A DNA stretch of 64,000 nt from Caprella mutica. Its lineage: Eukaryota; Arthropoda; Malacostraca; Amphipoda; Caprellidae. The notes beneath the pieces were generated by a model. It searched no databases. It was not told where the DNA came from and worked only from the letters and a program-made list of their open reading frames with translations. The translations under genes were made by a program, and so were the position numbers. The DNA lies in contig CANNZV010003234.1 of assembly GCA_947561585.1 (NCBI GenBank), forward strand, positions 1 through 64,000. Reading direction: 5' to 3'. Within the stretch, counting starts at the first letter, position 1; the number at the start of each line of letters is the position of its first letter. Shown piece by piece: positions 55,353 to 64,000 of the stretch.

Positions 55353-58283
55353 TTAAGAGTCTAATAATGACTTTTTAAGTTTTGATTTGAATGCAATTAA
55401 TGACTCTGCTTCCCTAATGCTAAGATCAATCTGATTCCAAAATTTACAACCTACATAATAAATAGATGACTGAGACTTAGTTTTAGAATATCGAGGTAAA
55501 GTAATTTGAGAGTTATTGCGCGTTGAATAGCTATGCTGGTTAGTGTGATTAACTATATAATACTGAAGATCACAATCAAAATTCCCAACATTAACACAAT
55601 TATACAGATAGGTTCCCAGATTACAGAAGAAGATGCTTTCCAATTTTATAATGTTCAGTTCTTCAAAAAGCTCCTCAGTATGGTCCAAGAAGCCAGCTCC
55701 CATGATCACTCTGATAGCCCTTTTTTGGTGGATAAATAAACTGTTAGTGATACGTTTAGGTGCAGCATACCAGGCTATTATACAATAATTTAGATAAGGA
55801 TGAACAATAGAATAATAGATTTTAAGAAGAACACTACGGGGTAAATATCTACCTGTTTTGCACATAATGCCAACACCTTTGAAAACCTTATTAGACATCA
55901 TATTAATATGGGGACCGAAATTTAGGTTATTGTCAAATATAAGACCAAGATACTTAATCGAACCCACACATCCAATATCAGTTGCATCAATTTTTATTGA
56001 CTGTAGAGTGAAATTATTCTTGTACGAAAATACCATATACTTTGTTTTATCAATGTTCAATTTCAATCTATTAGCATTTAGCCATTTTGACACAGAGCTC
56101 AGATGATCATTGATTTGAATATGAACAATATTCACACTTTGCCTTGGGAATTTAAATGATATGGATGTGTCATCCGCAAATAGAAAATAATCAAGATTGG
56201 CATTACAATTAGGAAAATCATTGACATAAACAAGAAACAACAAAGGACCAAGTATACTTCCCTGAGGCACCCCACATGTAATATTTTCATGACTAGAAGT
56301 AACATCATCTATGCATACATACTGCTTACGTTCACTCAAGTAGGAACGGAACCATTCATGGGGGATGCCTCTGATACCATAGAAATACAATTTATCTAAC
56401 AAAATTTCGTGGGATACACAGTCAAATGCTTTTTTTAAGTCGAGAAACATTGTAAAGAATAAATTACCACTGTCCAGTGAATCATAAATTTTATGTAACA
56501 AGTTCAGAACAGCCTGAGATGTACTCTTACCCGGACGGAATCCATACTGGTGTTTAAAAAGGATATTACGACTATCCAAATAGCCTAGGAGTTGCGAGTG
56601 AACAGCTCTTTCATAAATTTTAGAAATATTACTAAGAATCGAGATGGGCCTATAGTTATTAACACTCAGAGAATCACCGTCCTTAAATATGGGCACAACT
56701 CTAGCAGTCTTTAAGAACTTAGGAAATTGTCCACTTACAAATGAAATATTGATTAAAGACGCAAGTATAGGAGACAAAAGATCACTAAGTGAACTGAGTA
56801 CAAAAATAGGGATCTCATTCAAATGACAAGATTTAATCTTCAAACTATTGATAATTTTATAGACAGACTCGGAAGACACAGGGCTAAGATAAAATGAATG
56901 TAAATAATTTCCAGTCAGGTACTGTCTATAATTTACAGTTGTATCACCTACCGAACTACCAATCCGTGAACCAATGGAAGAAAAATATTCATTGAACAGT
57001 GATGCCACATTCTGCGAATCAGTTACTAATGTATTATTGTGGAACAATTTATAATCAGTGGCTTTCTTAATAACGTTAGGTTTAATAATTTCATTAATTA
57101 ATTTCCAAGTGGCTCGTAAGTTAGTTTTCAAATTAGTAAATTTAGAATTATAATATTCTATTTTCTTTTGTCGTATCAGAGAAGTAACCAAATTACGGTA
57201 CCTGCAGTAAGCCTGTTTACTCATCCTACCCATCCTGTACAACACATGACAATTTTGACGTCTTTTAATTTTCGACTTAATGTCACCATCTATCCAGGGC
57301 TTAAGATCGTCTTTATAAGATATTTGTTTAGTTTTAACAGGACAATATTTATCATATAGATTCATTATTCTCGTGTTAAAAGTATCAAATCCATCATTTA
57401 CATCCGTGCAGCCTATAACATCAGAGAAATCACAACTTTGCACTGCACAGTATAATGCATCTAGGTTACTACCCCTATTCATCCTATATTTAATTACTCT
57501 ACAACAATTGTCGGACACTGTACGGCTAAACACATTATTATATACAACATATACTGGATAATGATCGGATAAATCACTCAGAACAATGCCAGACGAAAGG
57601 TTGTTTAAATTTTTAGAAAAAATGTTGTCTATTAACGTAAATGAATTATTAGTTATACGAGTTGGTTTGCTTATAAGTGGTAGGAAAGAGTGAGCAGCAA
57701 ACAAATTCAGGTAGTTAGAGACATCCAAATCATTATCCAAATTAAATATATCCAAATTAAAATCTCCACAGATAAGCGGAATATCATCATTTCTCCTACT
57801 AACGTAAATATTTATCTCTTCTAACTTATTCAAGAAAAGCGATCGATTACCATTTGGAGGTCTGTATATAGAGCCAACCAGTATTTTCTTATTATTAAAA
57901 CTAAATTCAATAAATAACGATTCGATAAAGTGATCATTCACAGTCAACAGATCAACCTTACTACCCCTAAATTTATGGTTAAGTAACACACTAACACCCC
58001 CACCACGCCTACCGTCATCACGGAGGCAACAGAAGTGCTTATTGTTAGAAAAGTTGACCAAATCAACAGTTACCGAATTTAACCATGTTTCCGTTAGGCA
58101 AACCACTCCAAAGCTATCATTCAATGATGACAAAACAGCTTTCAGTTCATCTAGTTTGGGATACAGTGATCGAATATTAAAATGAATTATAGACAGGTCT
58201 GCTTCACTGATGCGTACATTCTGCTTAAAATTTACAGCATCGTAATACTTAGATGACTGAGGAGCGTTATACTCAGGGAACAA
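55353..58283 (-). CDS. LINE ORF2: apurinic-type endonuclease and reverse transcriptase
   Basis: A 976-codon uninterrupted frame. The endonuclease domain (about residues 30-245) has HFNIRSL at 34-40, TETWL at 64-68, GSIYRPPNG, CGDFNLD at 172-178 and LSDHYPVY at 238-245, the expected metal-binding and catalytic blocks. The RT has NNYRPISILSNISKIYER (542-559), FLDLKKAFDCVSHEI (613-627), GVPQGSILGPLLFLVYVNDF (671-690), the catalytic LFADDTS (701-707) and KYLGLIFDNNL. A C-terminal region with a YSTRNNSQITLPRYS block follows, as in CR1/L2-like elements. The first codon listed is TTG; the frame stays open 22 codons further upstream to 58,349 but has no ATG there, so the true start is unresolved. Confidence 0.93.
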   Translation of the reverse strand: MFPEYNAPQSSKYYDAVNFKQNVRISEADLSIIHFNIRSLYPKLDELKAVLSSLNDSFGVVCLTETWLNSVTVDLVNFSNNKHFCCLRDDGRRGGGVSVLLNHKFRGSKVDLLTVNDHFIESLFIEFSFNNKKILVGSIYRPPNGNRSLFLNKLEEINIYVSRRNDDIPLICGDFNLDIFNLDNDLDVSNYLNLFAAHSFLPLISKPTRITNNSFTLIDNIFSKNLNNLSSGIVLSDLSDHYPVYVVYNNVFSRTVSDNCCRVIKYRMNRGSNLDALYCAVQSCDFSDVIGCTDVNDGFDTFNTRIMNLYDKYCPVKTKQISYKDDLKPWIDGDIKSKIKRRQNCHVLYRMGRMSKQAYCRYRNLVTSLIRQKKIEYYNSKFTNLKTNLRATWKLINEIIKPNVIKKATDYKLFHNNTLVTDSQNVASLFNEYFSSIGSRIGSSVGDTTVNYRQYLTGNYLHSFYLSPVSSESVYKIINSLKIKSCHLNEIPIFVLSSLSDLLSPILASLINISFVSGQFPKFLKTARVVPIFKDGDSLSVNNYRPISILSNISKIYERAVHSQLLGYLDSRNILFKHQYGFRPGKSTSQAVLNLLHKIYDSLDSGNLFFTMFLDLKKAFDCVSHEILLDKLYFYGIRGIPHEWFRSYLSERKQYVCIDDVTSSHENITCGVPQGSILGPLLFLVYVNDFPNCNANLDYFLFADDTSISFKFPRQSVNIVHIQINDHLSSVSKWLNANRLKLNIDKTKYMVFSYKNNFTLQSIKIDATDIGCVGSIKYLGLIFDNNLNFGPHINMMSNKVFKGVGIMCKTGRYLPRSVLLKIYYSIVHPYLNYCIIAWYAAPKRITNSLFIHQKRAIRVIMGAGFLDHTEELFEELNIIKLESIFFCNLGTYLYNCVNVGNFDCDLQYYIVNHTNQHSYSTRNNSQITLPRYSKTKSQSSIYYVGCKFWNQIDLSIREAESLIAFKSKLKKSLLDS

Positions 58284-58318
58284 CGCATTGAAGTGATTTA
58301 CCGCAGGATCAATATAAT

Positions 58319-58984
58319 CTAAATTATCACCATAGAGAAAGAAAACAGATTAATCATGTAAATACATCCAAGTAAATAATACACATACAAATATGAGTGA
58401 CACCGGCAAGCTTTTCCAAGGTACACACACAGATACTTCAAGAAACTTTCACAATAATTTACACAAACATAATAATGCACTACATACCAGCAGATAGAAT
58501 ACACACACACTGTCAATAATTTACACACAGATGTAGAAGGACATGTACATGCATCGCAGTCACATGTACGTGCACACACAGAGAAAAATACACACACACA
58601 CTCATGCATCAAATCCACACAATGAAATACGTACATAAATGGTATACATCTATAAGAAAATAGACTATTTATCTCTGCACAACACATTAACCAAGTCAAT
58701 AAGTATAAACTTATATACTTATGCTTGGCCCGGTTGTGATTAGCTGTAATTATAATACCACAAGTGCAGGTCATCACATATCGCAATAGGATATGTGTGC
58801 CTACACACTTCAAGTTAGGTAAAACATGAAAGTGACATGCACACATATAAGTATCACAGTTAGAGAAATCTAAAGAGGTTCTTACACAGTCATGTGTGCA
58901 TAATTCTATTTTATATAGCAAAAGACAGGAATATAATAGAAAACATAAATTTAACACACATAGAGGAAAAACACACAAATACAT
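58319..58984 (-). CDS. Cys-rich, hydrophobic ORF between LINE ORF1 and ORF2 (uncertain)
   Basis: A 221-codon frame starts at ATG 58,984, 54 nt after the ORF1 stop on the same strand, and ends at 58,319, overlapping the open frame of ORF2 by about 30 nt. It reads MYLCVFPLCVLNLCFLLYSC at the start, with Cys-rich stretches such as VCARTCDCDACTC, and several hydrophobic segments. The composition follows from TG/TATG-rich DNA, which lowers the stop frequency, so chance is a real possibility. No family is recognised. The position, strand and overlap with an ORF2 that lacks an ATG make it worth testing as a linker or translational lead-in. Confidence 0.3.
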   Translation of the reverse strand: MYLCVFPLCVLNLCFLLYSCLLLYKIELCTHDCVRTSLDFSNCDTYMCACHFHVLPNLKCVGTHILLRYVMTCTCGIIITANHNRAKHKYISLYLLTWLMCCAEINSLFSYRCIPFMYVFHCVDLMHECVCVFFSVCARTCDCDACTCPSTSVCKLLTVCVYSICWYVVHYYVCVNYCESFLKYLCVYLGKACRCHSYLYVYYLLGCIYMINLFSFSMVII

Positions 58985-59038
58985 AGCAAAAGTGTCATAA
59001 TAGTAGACAATATAATTATGGGAAACGCTCAGAGGAAG

Positions 59039-59797
59039 TCAAATTCTATCTTTGGTGAATTCAGTAGGATCAATATCGAGATCATCTCTGCAGAGCTTTT
59101 CAAATATAGAGAAGTTGTTGACATGAAGCTTTTGGTTTCTTCCATTTGGATCAACAGGCTTGATCCATACATACACCCTCCCATCGTACGAACCACAACC
59201 AGTGATCCTGTTCGGGCATCTTTTCTTGACCATACGAAGAGCATAAAAAATATCCGATCTATACTGTGTGAGATTGTCGTTTATATAGAGTCCAACTGGT
59301 TTTGACTTACGACATGAAAGGAGCAGATCTCTTTTTCGTTCATAATTGTTCAGCTTAACTAAGATTCTCCTCCTGTCGGGTGACTGCGTTGCAGGCTTGC
59401 TACCAAGGCGATTTGCCGTTAATATATCGTCCAGCGGCAGCTCGTACTTCAATGAATCGCGCAACAGCCTGATCACACCTTGGCGCGTGTCCTCACTTGG
59501 AAGAATTTTGCAAACAAGGTCTCCAGATATAATAATGTCACCGCGACGTTGATTAGCCTCGATCTCTTCCAGTCGATTCTCCAAGCGCTTAACATCAGTC
59601 TTCAAATTAGCATTCTCAACTTGTAGCTTGTTAATAAGTTCATCTCTCGCGTCAATTCTCTTGATGAGATCATCAATTTTCTGAGACAACAGATTAAAGT
59701 AGTGACCTACATCTTCTGTTTTTTGCGAAGACTGTGCTGGATTAGTTTGGGAAGCTGGGGTTCTATCCCGATAGTCCGGCATAATGTGGTTCAACAA
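59039..59797 (-). CDS. LINE ORF1 protein (coiled coil plus RRM-like domain)
   Basis: A 252-codon frame, with MPDYRDRTPASQ from the second Met (59,782) a likely start. A coiled coil is visible at about residues 35-85 (LSQKIDDLIKRIDARDELIN, heptads continuing through KTDVKRLENRLEEIE). It is followed by RGDIIISGDLV and ILTANRLG, then RRRILVKLNNYERKRDLLLS, and GLYINDNLTQ..DIFYALRMV, the order of the RRM-like and C-terminal domains of L1-type ORF1 proteins also found in CR1/L2-group elements. Such proteins form trimers and bind the element's RNA. No zinc knuckle is present. The frame is intact. Confidence 0.88.
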   Translation of the reverse strand: MLNHIMPDYRDRTPASQTNPAQSSQKTEDVGHYFNLLSQKIDDLIKRIDARDELINKLQVENANLKTDVKRLENRLEEIEANQRRGDIIISGDLVCKILPSEDTRQGVIRLLRDSLKYELPLDDILTANRLGSKPATQSPDRRRILVKLNNYERKRDLLLSCRKSKPVGLYINDNLTQYRSDIFYALRMVKKRCPNRITGCGSYDGRVYVWIKPVDPNGRNQKLHVNNFSIFEKLCRDDLDIDPTEFTKDRI

Positions 59798-59990
59798 AAT
59801 TTACAGGTAGACTACTTCTTGGATAAAACACTTAAAAGGCGTACGTACACAGGTTTAAAGGTTGTAGACCGCCAAACTACACATAACACTGTGTCCACCA
59901 ACAAAAACAAAGTCTTGTTTTCAGGATATCGATATATAGCTCCAACAGTGTAATGTGCAAAATTAGAATAACACATTCAAGACACTAGGC

Positions 59991-60798
59991 ACAAAATGTG
60001 AGTCAGAGCTACTCAAGGCATAACACGTCTGTCATGTACCAGGTTCAGAATAAAGTTATAGTATATGAATAGTATATGAACATAAGAATTAAATCATCAT
60101 ATCAATATATTCCCGTTCGTATCATGGCTACATTCTTCATTTTATCTATATAATTCCTGAAAGTATAAATCATAGAGTAATAATATTATATACTAGAGAG
60201 AGAGAGCTGGTTGTGCAGAGGCTGCATGACGCTTAAAAACTTATTTTGTTTCAGTCATAGAGTTATGATAAACTACTCTAGAGAGAGGAAGTGTTGCAGC
60301 GATTGGAAGACGCTAAGGAAGACGGTGTGAAACCTTATTTTGTTTCAGTTATATCATTACTCCATTAAACTGACGCCAGATGGCCAGTCACGTGAAGACA
60401 AAATAAGGATTTGAGCGTCCCGCAAGACGCGATATTATGTTGGCCACTGACTCACCACTTGGTATAAATATATATATATATATATACAATCTACACAACG
60501 TTTTATATATTATAGAGAGATAATAAATACTATGGTTATTTCCTGTTATTTATTTCATTGCATAGAATATCTTTCACAACAGAGTTCCACTACAGAAAGT
60601 TAAGACAAAATAATTTGCAGAACTACTGTAACTTGTTATTTTGCTTCTGCCGCTTCATTGACTTCACGTCAGAGTCAATGCAACTCCACTTCATAATAAC
60701 ATCAATGAAGGGGGGATATTGTGAAACAGACTTCATCAAATGAAGTATTTGTAAGGAAAGGACTTCAAAGTATATATTCATATCTTCATTACATTAAA
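59991..60798. other. Geneless DNA with a diverged duplication
   Basis: Blocks at about 60,195-60,265 and 60,285-60,360 share AGAGAGAG, a GCATGACGCT/GGAAGACGCT core and CTTATTTTGTTTCAGT; an inverted relative with AAAATAAGGATTTGAGCGTC lies at about 60,400. This suggests an old TIR element or duplication. No gene was recognised. Confidence 0.4.
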
Positions 60799-60895
60799 AT
60801 TATTTTTAATTGTAAATCTATAATTTGAATTGTAAATCTGTATTTTCAACTGTAAATCTATATTTTCAAATGCATATCTATATTTTAAATATAGA
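60799..60895. repeat. About 21-bp tandem repeat, 4-5 copies
   Basis: Units follow AATTGTAAATCTATATTTTC with small changes. Confidence 0.7.
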
Positions 60896-61284
60896 TTATT
60901 TTATTCCACTGAAGTTATTCCCTAGTATATTTCCCATAATGTTGAATTTATATTCAATTTATTACCATAATAGCCTTTGCATTTTTATAAATAGTTTTTA
61001 TCATTCCTATCTAGAGTGTAAATGCTTTTCAGACTGACATTTTCCAGTACAATAATTTTTATTTAGTTTCATTGAATGATTTCAATTACAATGCTCTGCT
61101 AATAAAAACAAACTAATTACCGAACTGTTCCATATTTTTGGTCTTGAAAGAAAAACAATGTAATAAATAATATTTAATTCAATTTTATTTATTATACATT
61201 TTTTCAGATATGATCAAATATGAAGGGTCGCCCAATAACTCGTAACTTACCCCATCCTTTCTTTTATCATCCACAGTATTAGTT

Positions 61285-61438
61285 GTTATGCAGAGAATTA
61301 CTCTTGTTATTGCTGTTATGCTGAGAATTACACTTGTTATTGCTGTTATGCAGATAATTAAACTTGTTATTGCTGTTATGCAGATAATTAAACTTGTATT
61401 TGCTGTTATGAAGATAATTACACTTGTTATTGCTGTCT
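61285..61438. repeat. 30-bp minisatellite, 5 copies
   Basis: The unit is GCTGTTATGCAGATAATTAA followed by ACTTGTTATT. A copy of the dispersed CCAATAACTCGTAACTTACC motif lies just upstream at about 61,230. Confidence 0.85.
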
Positions 61439-61602
61439 TGGATCAAAATGTGTGAAATTCAATGATTTTCCTTTAAAAAGATATATACAGTATGGGCCAC
61501 AAAAATGTTTCCTCTTTTTTCAAATACTTATAAATCGTTAACCAATGAACGAAAAAACTGTATCTTGGTCTCTTTTTCACCGCCCCTTATTGTACTATTA
61601 AC

Positions 61603-62720
61603 CGTGCGCAGACTGAATGCATATGGACAAAATGCCTACGGACAAAATGCCTACGGACAAAATGCCTACGGACAAAAATGCCTAACGGACAAAATGCCTA
61701 ACGGACAAAATGCCTAAAATGCATTTAAATTTATTTCAAATATGGAAATTGTGGACAAAGATTTGAAATAAGTTAGACTAAGTGAAAACATTAGTTTTGC
61801 CTCAGTGAGAGTTTATTAAATCACTTTCACATTGAATATGAACATTTGTAACTCGGAGTGCTTAGTATAAACACCCTCTTATTTCATTTCACTGTGTTTA
61901 TGATTTATCACTAAAGCGTTTGTTCTATTTATCAAATCACTTTAAAAAATTAATCTTCTTACATCTTGCCATTTTTATTGGATATCTATAATCATCTTCT
62001 ATTTCCATTTTGTTCAAAGACACCTATAGTTATTTTATTTTGTTTTCATTTTTTAAAAGATATCTATAATCATATTATTCCATTATGATTTTTTTAAATA
62101 TTGTTTATTCTTTTAGATAGCTATAATCATCTTCAGTCTACAGTGATGTTTATAGTTGCTTTTGTAATTCTAATTCAAGTTAAGTTATTACAATGTTTAT
62201 ATAAGTTAGTACTGACAGGCAGTTAACTACTCTGGTTATAAAAAAGCTGCCAATATTTTTTTTATTCAACTACCTTTATAGAATAAAAAAATTCAGTTGG
62301 AAAATTACAGTATTCTATATGAGATGTAACTGAAACGTAGCATATGATTTTTTCTTATGTTTTACATAAGTTAAAAAAAATTGTTTGATGTTCAATGATA
62401 AGGTTTATTACAATATGATGTATTCTGTTCTCTATTTACCAATAATCATTCCATTACAGATATCACTTCAATGTTTTCTATTCGGCCCTTTTATTTAAAT
62501 ATGGAGTTAATTCTTTTATTCACTTTGCAACATTATTTTACGTCATTATTTTACAATTCCTATTTTCTATATTCATATATTTTGTACACTAGGCATTTTG
62601 TCCGTTAGGCATTTTGTCCGTAAGGCATTCTGTCCGTTAGGCATTTCGTCCGTTAGGCATTTTGTCCGTTAGGCATTTGGTCTGTAGGCATTTTGTCCGT
62701 AGGCATTTTGTCCTAGTATC
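61603..62720. mobile_element. Foldback-like element D with GGACAAAATGCC arrays
   Basis: It is flanked by CTATTAAC on both sides (8 of 8; ACTATTAAC versus CCTATTAAC if 9 bp are counted). The uninterrupted opposite arm reads GTACTATCAACAGG, confirming the empty site. The left array has about five units GGACAAAATGCCTAC (61,625-61,715); the right array has about eight inverted units (62,590-62,712). The right terminus inverted is GATACTAGGACAAAATGCC, matching the TCTAGGACAA of element C. The 0.85-kb interior shows no ORF. Confidence 0.75.
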
Positions 62721-63040
62721 CTATTAACAGGTGAAAACAATTTCAAACTGATGTTCATAGTTTAAGAGCAGGTAAGCAAAGAGTGAGGGTGACTATTTTT
62801 GTTATTGCGCGAAGGTCATTCTTAGAGCTAATTCTGTTATTTTACTTACACTCTGTTATTTTACTTACTAAAAGGCAGTGAATAAAAGGAAAAAATATAT
62901 AATGGTGGACATTATAATACAGGGGGCTTACAATTCTACCTTGGAAACTATTTCGAAATAGAACAACTTCAGTGACATTTTAATCTCATTGAAGTTTTCA
63001 CTCTGAATATTCGTTTTTCGCTTGTTCATTGCATGGTTAA

Positions 63041-63235
63041 GGCCCGCTTCACACTTGCATTTTTAACACCGCGGAAAAAAGCTGTTCATAAAATGTATTT
63101 ACACTTGCATTTTTTTAATCGATGATGGAAAAATCACATTAAATTTTTACTTCAACGATGAAAAAACGCATGTGTGAACACATTTTAGGAAGAGCTCTTT
63201 TCCGCGCTGTTAAAAGTTCAAGTTTGAAGCGGGCC
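63041..63235. mobile_element. 195-bp MITE at a TTAA site
   Basis: TTAA on both sides (63,037-63,040 and 63,236-63,239) encloses ends GGCCCGCTTCACACTTGCAT and CAAGTTTGAAGCGGGCC. It occupies the exact centre of the surrounding palindrome, where GCATGG and CCATGC meet. A TTAA target suggests piggyBac- or Kolobok-type mobilisation. Confidence 0.65.
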
Positions 63236-63651
63236 TTAAGCCATGCAATGAACAAGCGAAGAACGAATGTTCATAAAAAAATCTTCTATGAAATCAAAAT
63301 GTAACTGAAGTATTTCTATTTCCAAATAATTTCTAAGAAAGTAGTGTGAACACCCTACCCTGTATTATAATGTCTACCCTTTTAATTTTTTTCCTTTTTT
63401 ATTCACTGCTTTTTAGTAAGTAAAATCACAGAGTTTGCTCTAAGAATAACCTTTGCGCAATGACAAAAATAGTCACCCACACTCTTTGCTTACCTGTTAT
63501 TAAACTATGTCATCAGTTAACAATAGTTTTTACCTGTTGATAGTACAATAAGAGGCGGATAAAAATAGTCCAAGATACAGTTTTTTCGTTCATTGATTAA
63601 CGATTTATAAGCATTTGAAAAAGAGGAAACATTTTTGTGGCCCATACTGTA

Positions 63652-63848
63652 CAGTAGAACTCCTCCATAGTGGATTCCTCTATATTGAACTCCTCTATAG
63701 TGAAAAATGAGTTCTGAGTAAGAGAACTACCTCGTATAGTGAACAAATTTCCTTCAATCTTTCTCCACTATACGGGGTAGTTTTCTTACTCATGGCAGTA
63801 CATTCACTCATTCACTATAGAAGAGACCACTATAGAGTAGTTCTACTA
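63652..63848. mobile_element. Pogo/Tigger-like MITE
   Basis: The left end CAGTAGAACTCCTCCATAGTGG and inverted right end AGTAGAACTACTCTATAGTGG, with TA flanks, match the CAGTAGAACYYCT style of pogo/Tigger TIRs. A second inner inverted pair (CACTATACGGGGTAGTT and AACTACCTCGTATAGTG) lies in the middle. It shares its left TA with the preceding element. Confidence 0.75.
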
Positions 63849-64000
63849 TATATATAATTATCACTGCATGTAACGGGCGTAAATTAAATGTCATTATAAT
63901 AAATAGTATCGAAGACTCAATATACATTCGATACATTGAAATATACATTATTTTGATGCATTGGAACCATTCAAGCCGCAAATTCACCGCCATAGATTAC

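Larger units (their letters stand above)
55131..59990 (-). mobile_element. Near-intact LINE (CR1/L2-like), minus strand
   Basis: In transcription order: a 5' region of uncertain start (around 59.8-60.0 kb), ORF1 (59,797-59,039), a TG-rich spacer of about 0.75 kb with an extra ORF, ORF2 (58,283-55,353), a 3' UTR with GGTTGCCCTCGAAGCT and an (AATA)n tail at 55,131-55,147. Neither main ORF has stops or frameshifts, so this copy is young and possibly competent. No target duplication was identified because the 5' end is not defined. Confidence 0.85.
61498..63649. mobile_element. TA-flanked long palindromic element (mariner-type ends) holding two other elements
   Basis: Both ends read CAGTATGGGCCACAAAAATG inward and are flanked by TA (61,496-61,497 and 63,650-63,651). 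The arms are about 410 bp each: left 61,498-61,602 plus 62,729-63,036, right 63,240-63,649. The left arm is split by foldback-like element D, and the apex TTAA by a small MITE. TA flanks and CAGTAtGGG ends fit the Tc1/mariner superfamily. No transposase. Confidence 0.75.

Noticed and set aside
59018..59305. 95-codon plus-strand ORF opposite LINE ORF1
   Set aside because: Antisense shadow of the ORF1 coding sequence.

Overview
This is AT-rich eukaryotic DNA, most likely from an arthropod and probably an insect. That is an inference from the mix of mobile elements: Tc1/mariner relatives including a DD37D (maT-type) copy, pogo-like and TTAA-flanked MITEs, endonuclease/RT LINEs with (AATA)n tails, a DIRS-type tyrosine recombinase relic and a retroelement with a restriction-like endonuclease. 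Minisatellites are abundant. No complete, recognisable host gene is visible. Only a few exon-like or broken ORFs (24.2 kb, 25.0-27.4 kb, 28.0 kb, 43.9 kb) could be host coding sequence, and none could be named.

Layout. 0-4.7 kb: a tandem pair of MITEs, a 20-bp minisatellite next to a Tc1-like relic, then AT-rich DNA. 4.7-7.1 kb: a TA-flanked repeat ('repeat X') carrying a 5'-truncated retroelement with a CCHC/PD..D endonuclease end. 7.3-8.0 kb: a 16/20/22-bp minisatellite. 8.5-14 kb: a badly decayed DIRS-like region bounded by inverted ends, holding a 122-bp satellite, small MITEs and two tyrosine-recombinase C-termini. 14.5-20.8 kb: a second copy of repeat X, split by a 2.4-kb foldback-like element and a 3.1-kb TTAA-flanked element, both with further nested insertions. 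22.4-23.8 kb: a 45-bp satellite. 25.0-27.4 kb: an unrecognised ORF interrupted by two copies of one foldback-like element. 30.7-32.1 kb: a truncated Tc1/mariner transposase running into a 32-bp array. 34.6-37.1 kb: a decayed LINE. 38.3 kb: a near-perfect hairpin. 40.1-41.4 kb: a broken DD37D mariner. 44.4-46.9 kb: a retroposon with perfect target duplication, then a hairpin MITE holding a foldback-like element. 48.5-49.5 kb: another foldback-like element. 49.8-50.9 kb: an assembly gap inside a decamer array. 51.2-53.6 kb: a second array of the 45-bp satellite. 55.1-60 kb: a LINE on the minus strand with intact ORF1 and ORF2 and an odd Cys-rich ORF between them. 61.5-63.85 kb: a TA-flanked palindromic element containing two other elements, followed by a pogo-like MITE.

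The most interesting signal is a set of non-autonomous elements at 25.2-26.2, 26.4-27.3, 45.2-46.8, 48.5-49.5 and 61.6-62.7 kb, with a possible member at 15-17.3 kb. Each ends in inverted tandem arrays of short units. The five listed share a terminal signature close to GG-N-TC-Y-AGG-N-C, and the best preserved have exact 9-bp target-site duplications. Drosophila Foldback elements and Mutator-like foldbacks have a similar architecture. No transposase is encoded in them. They may also be a source of the minisatellites that fill the window.
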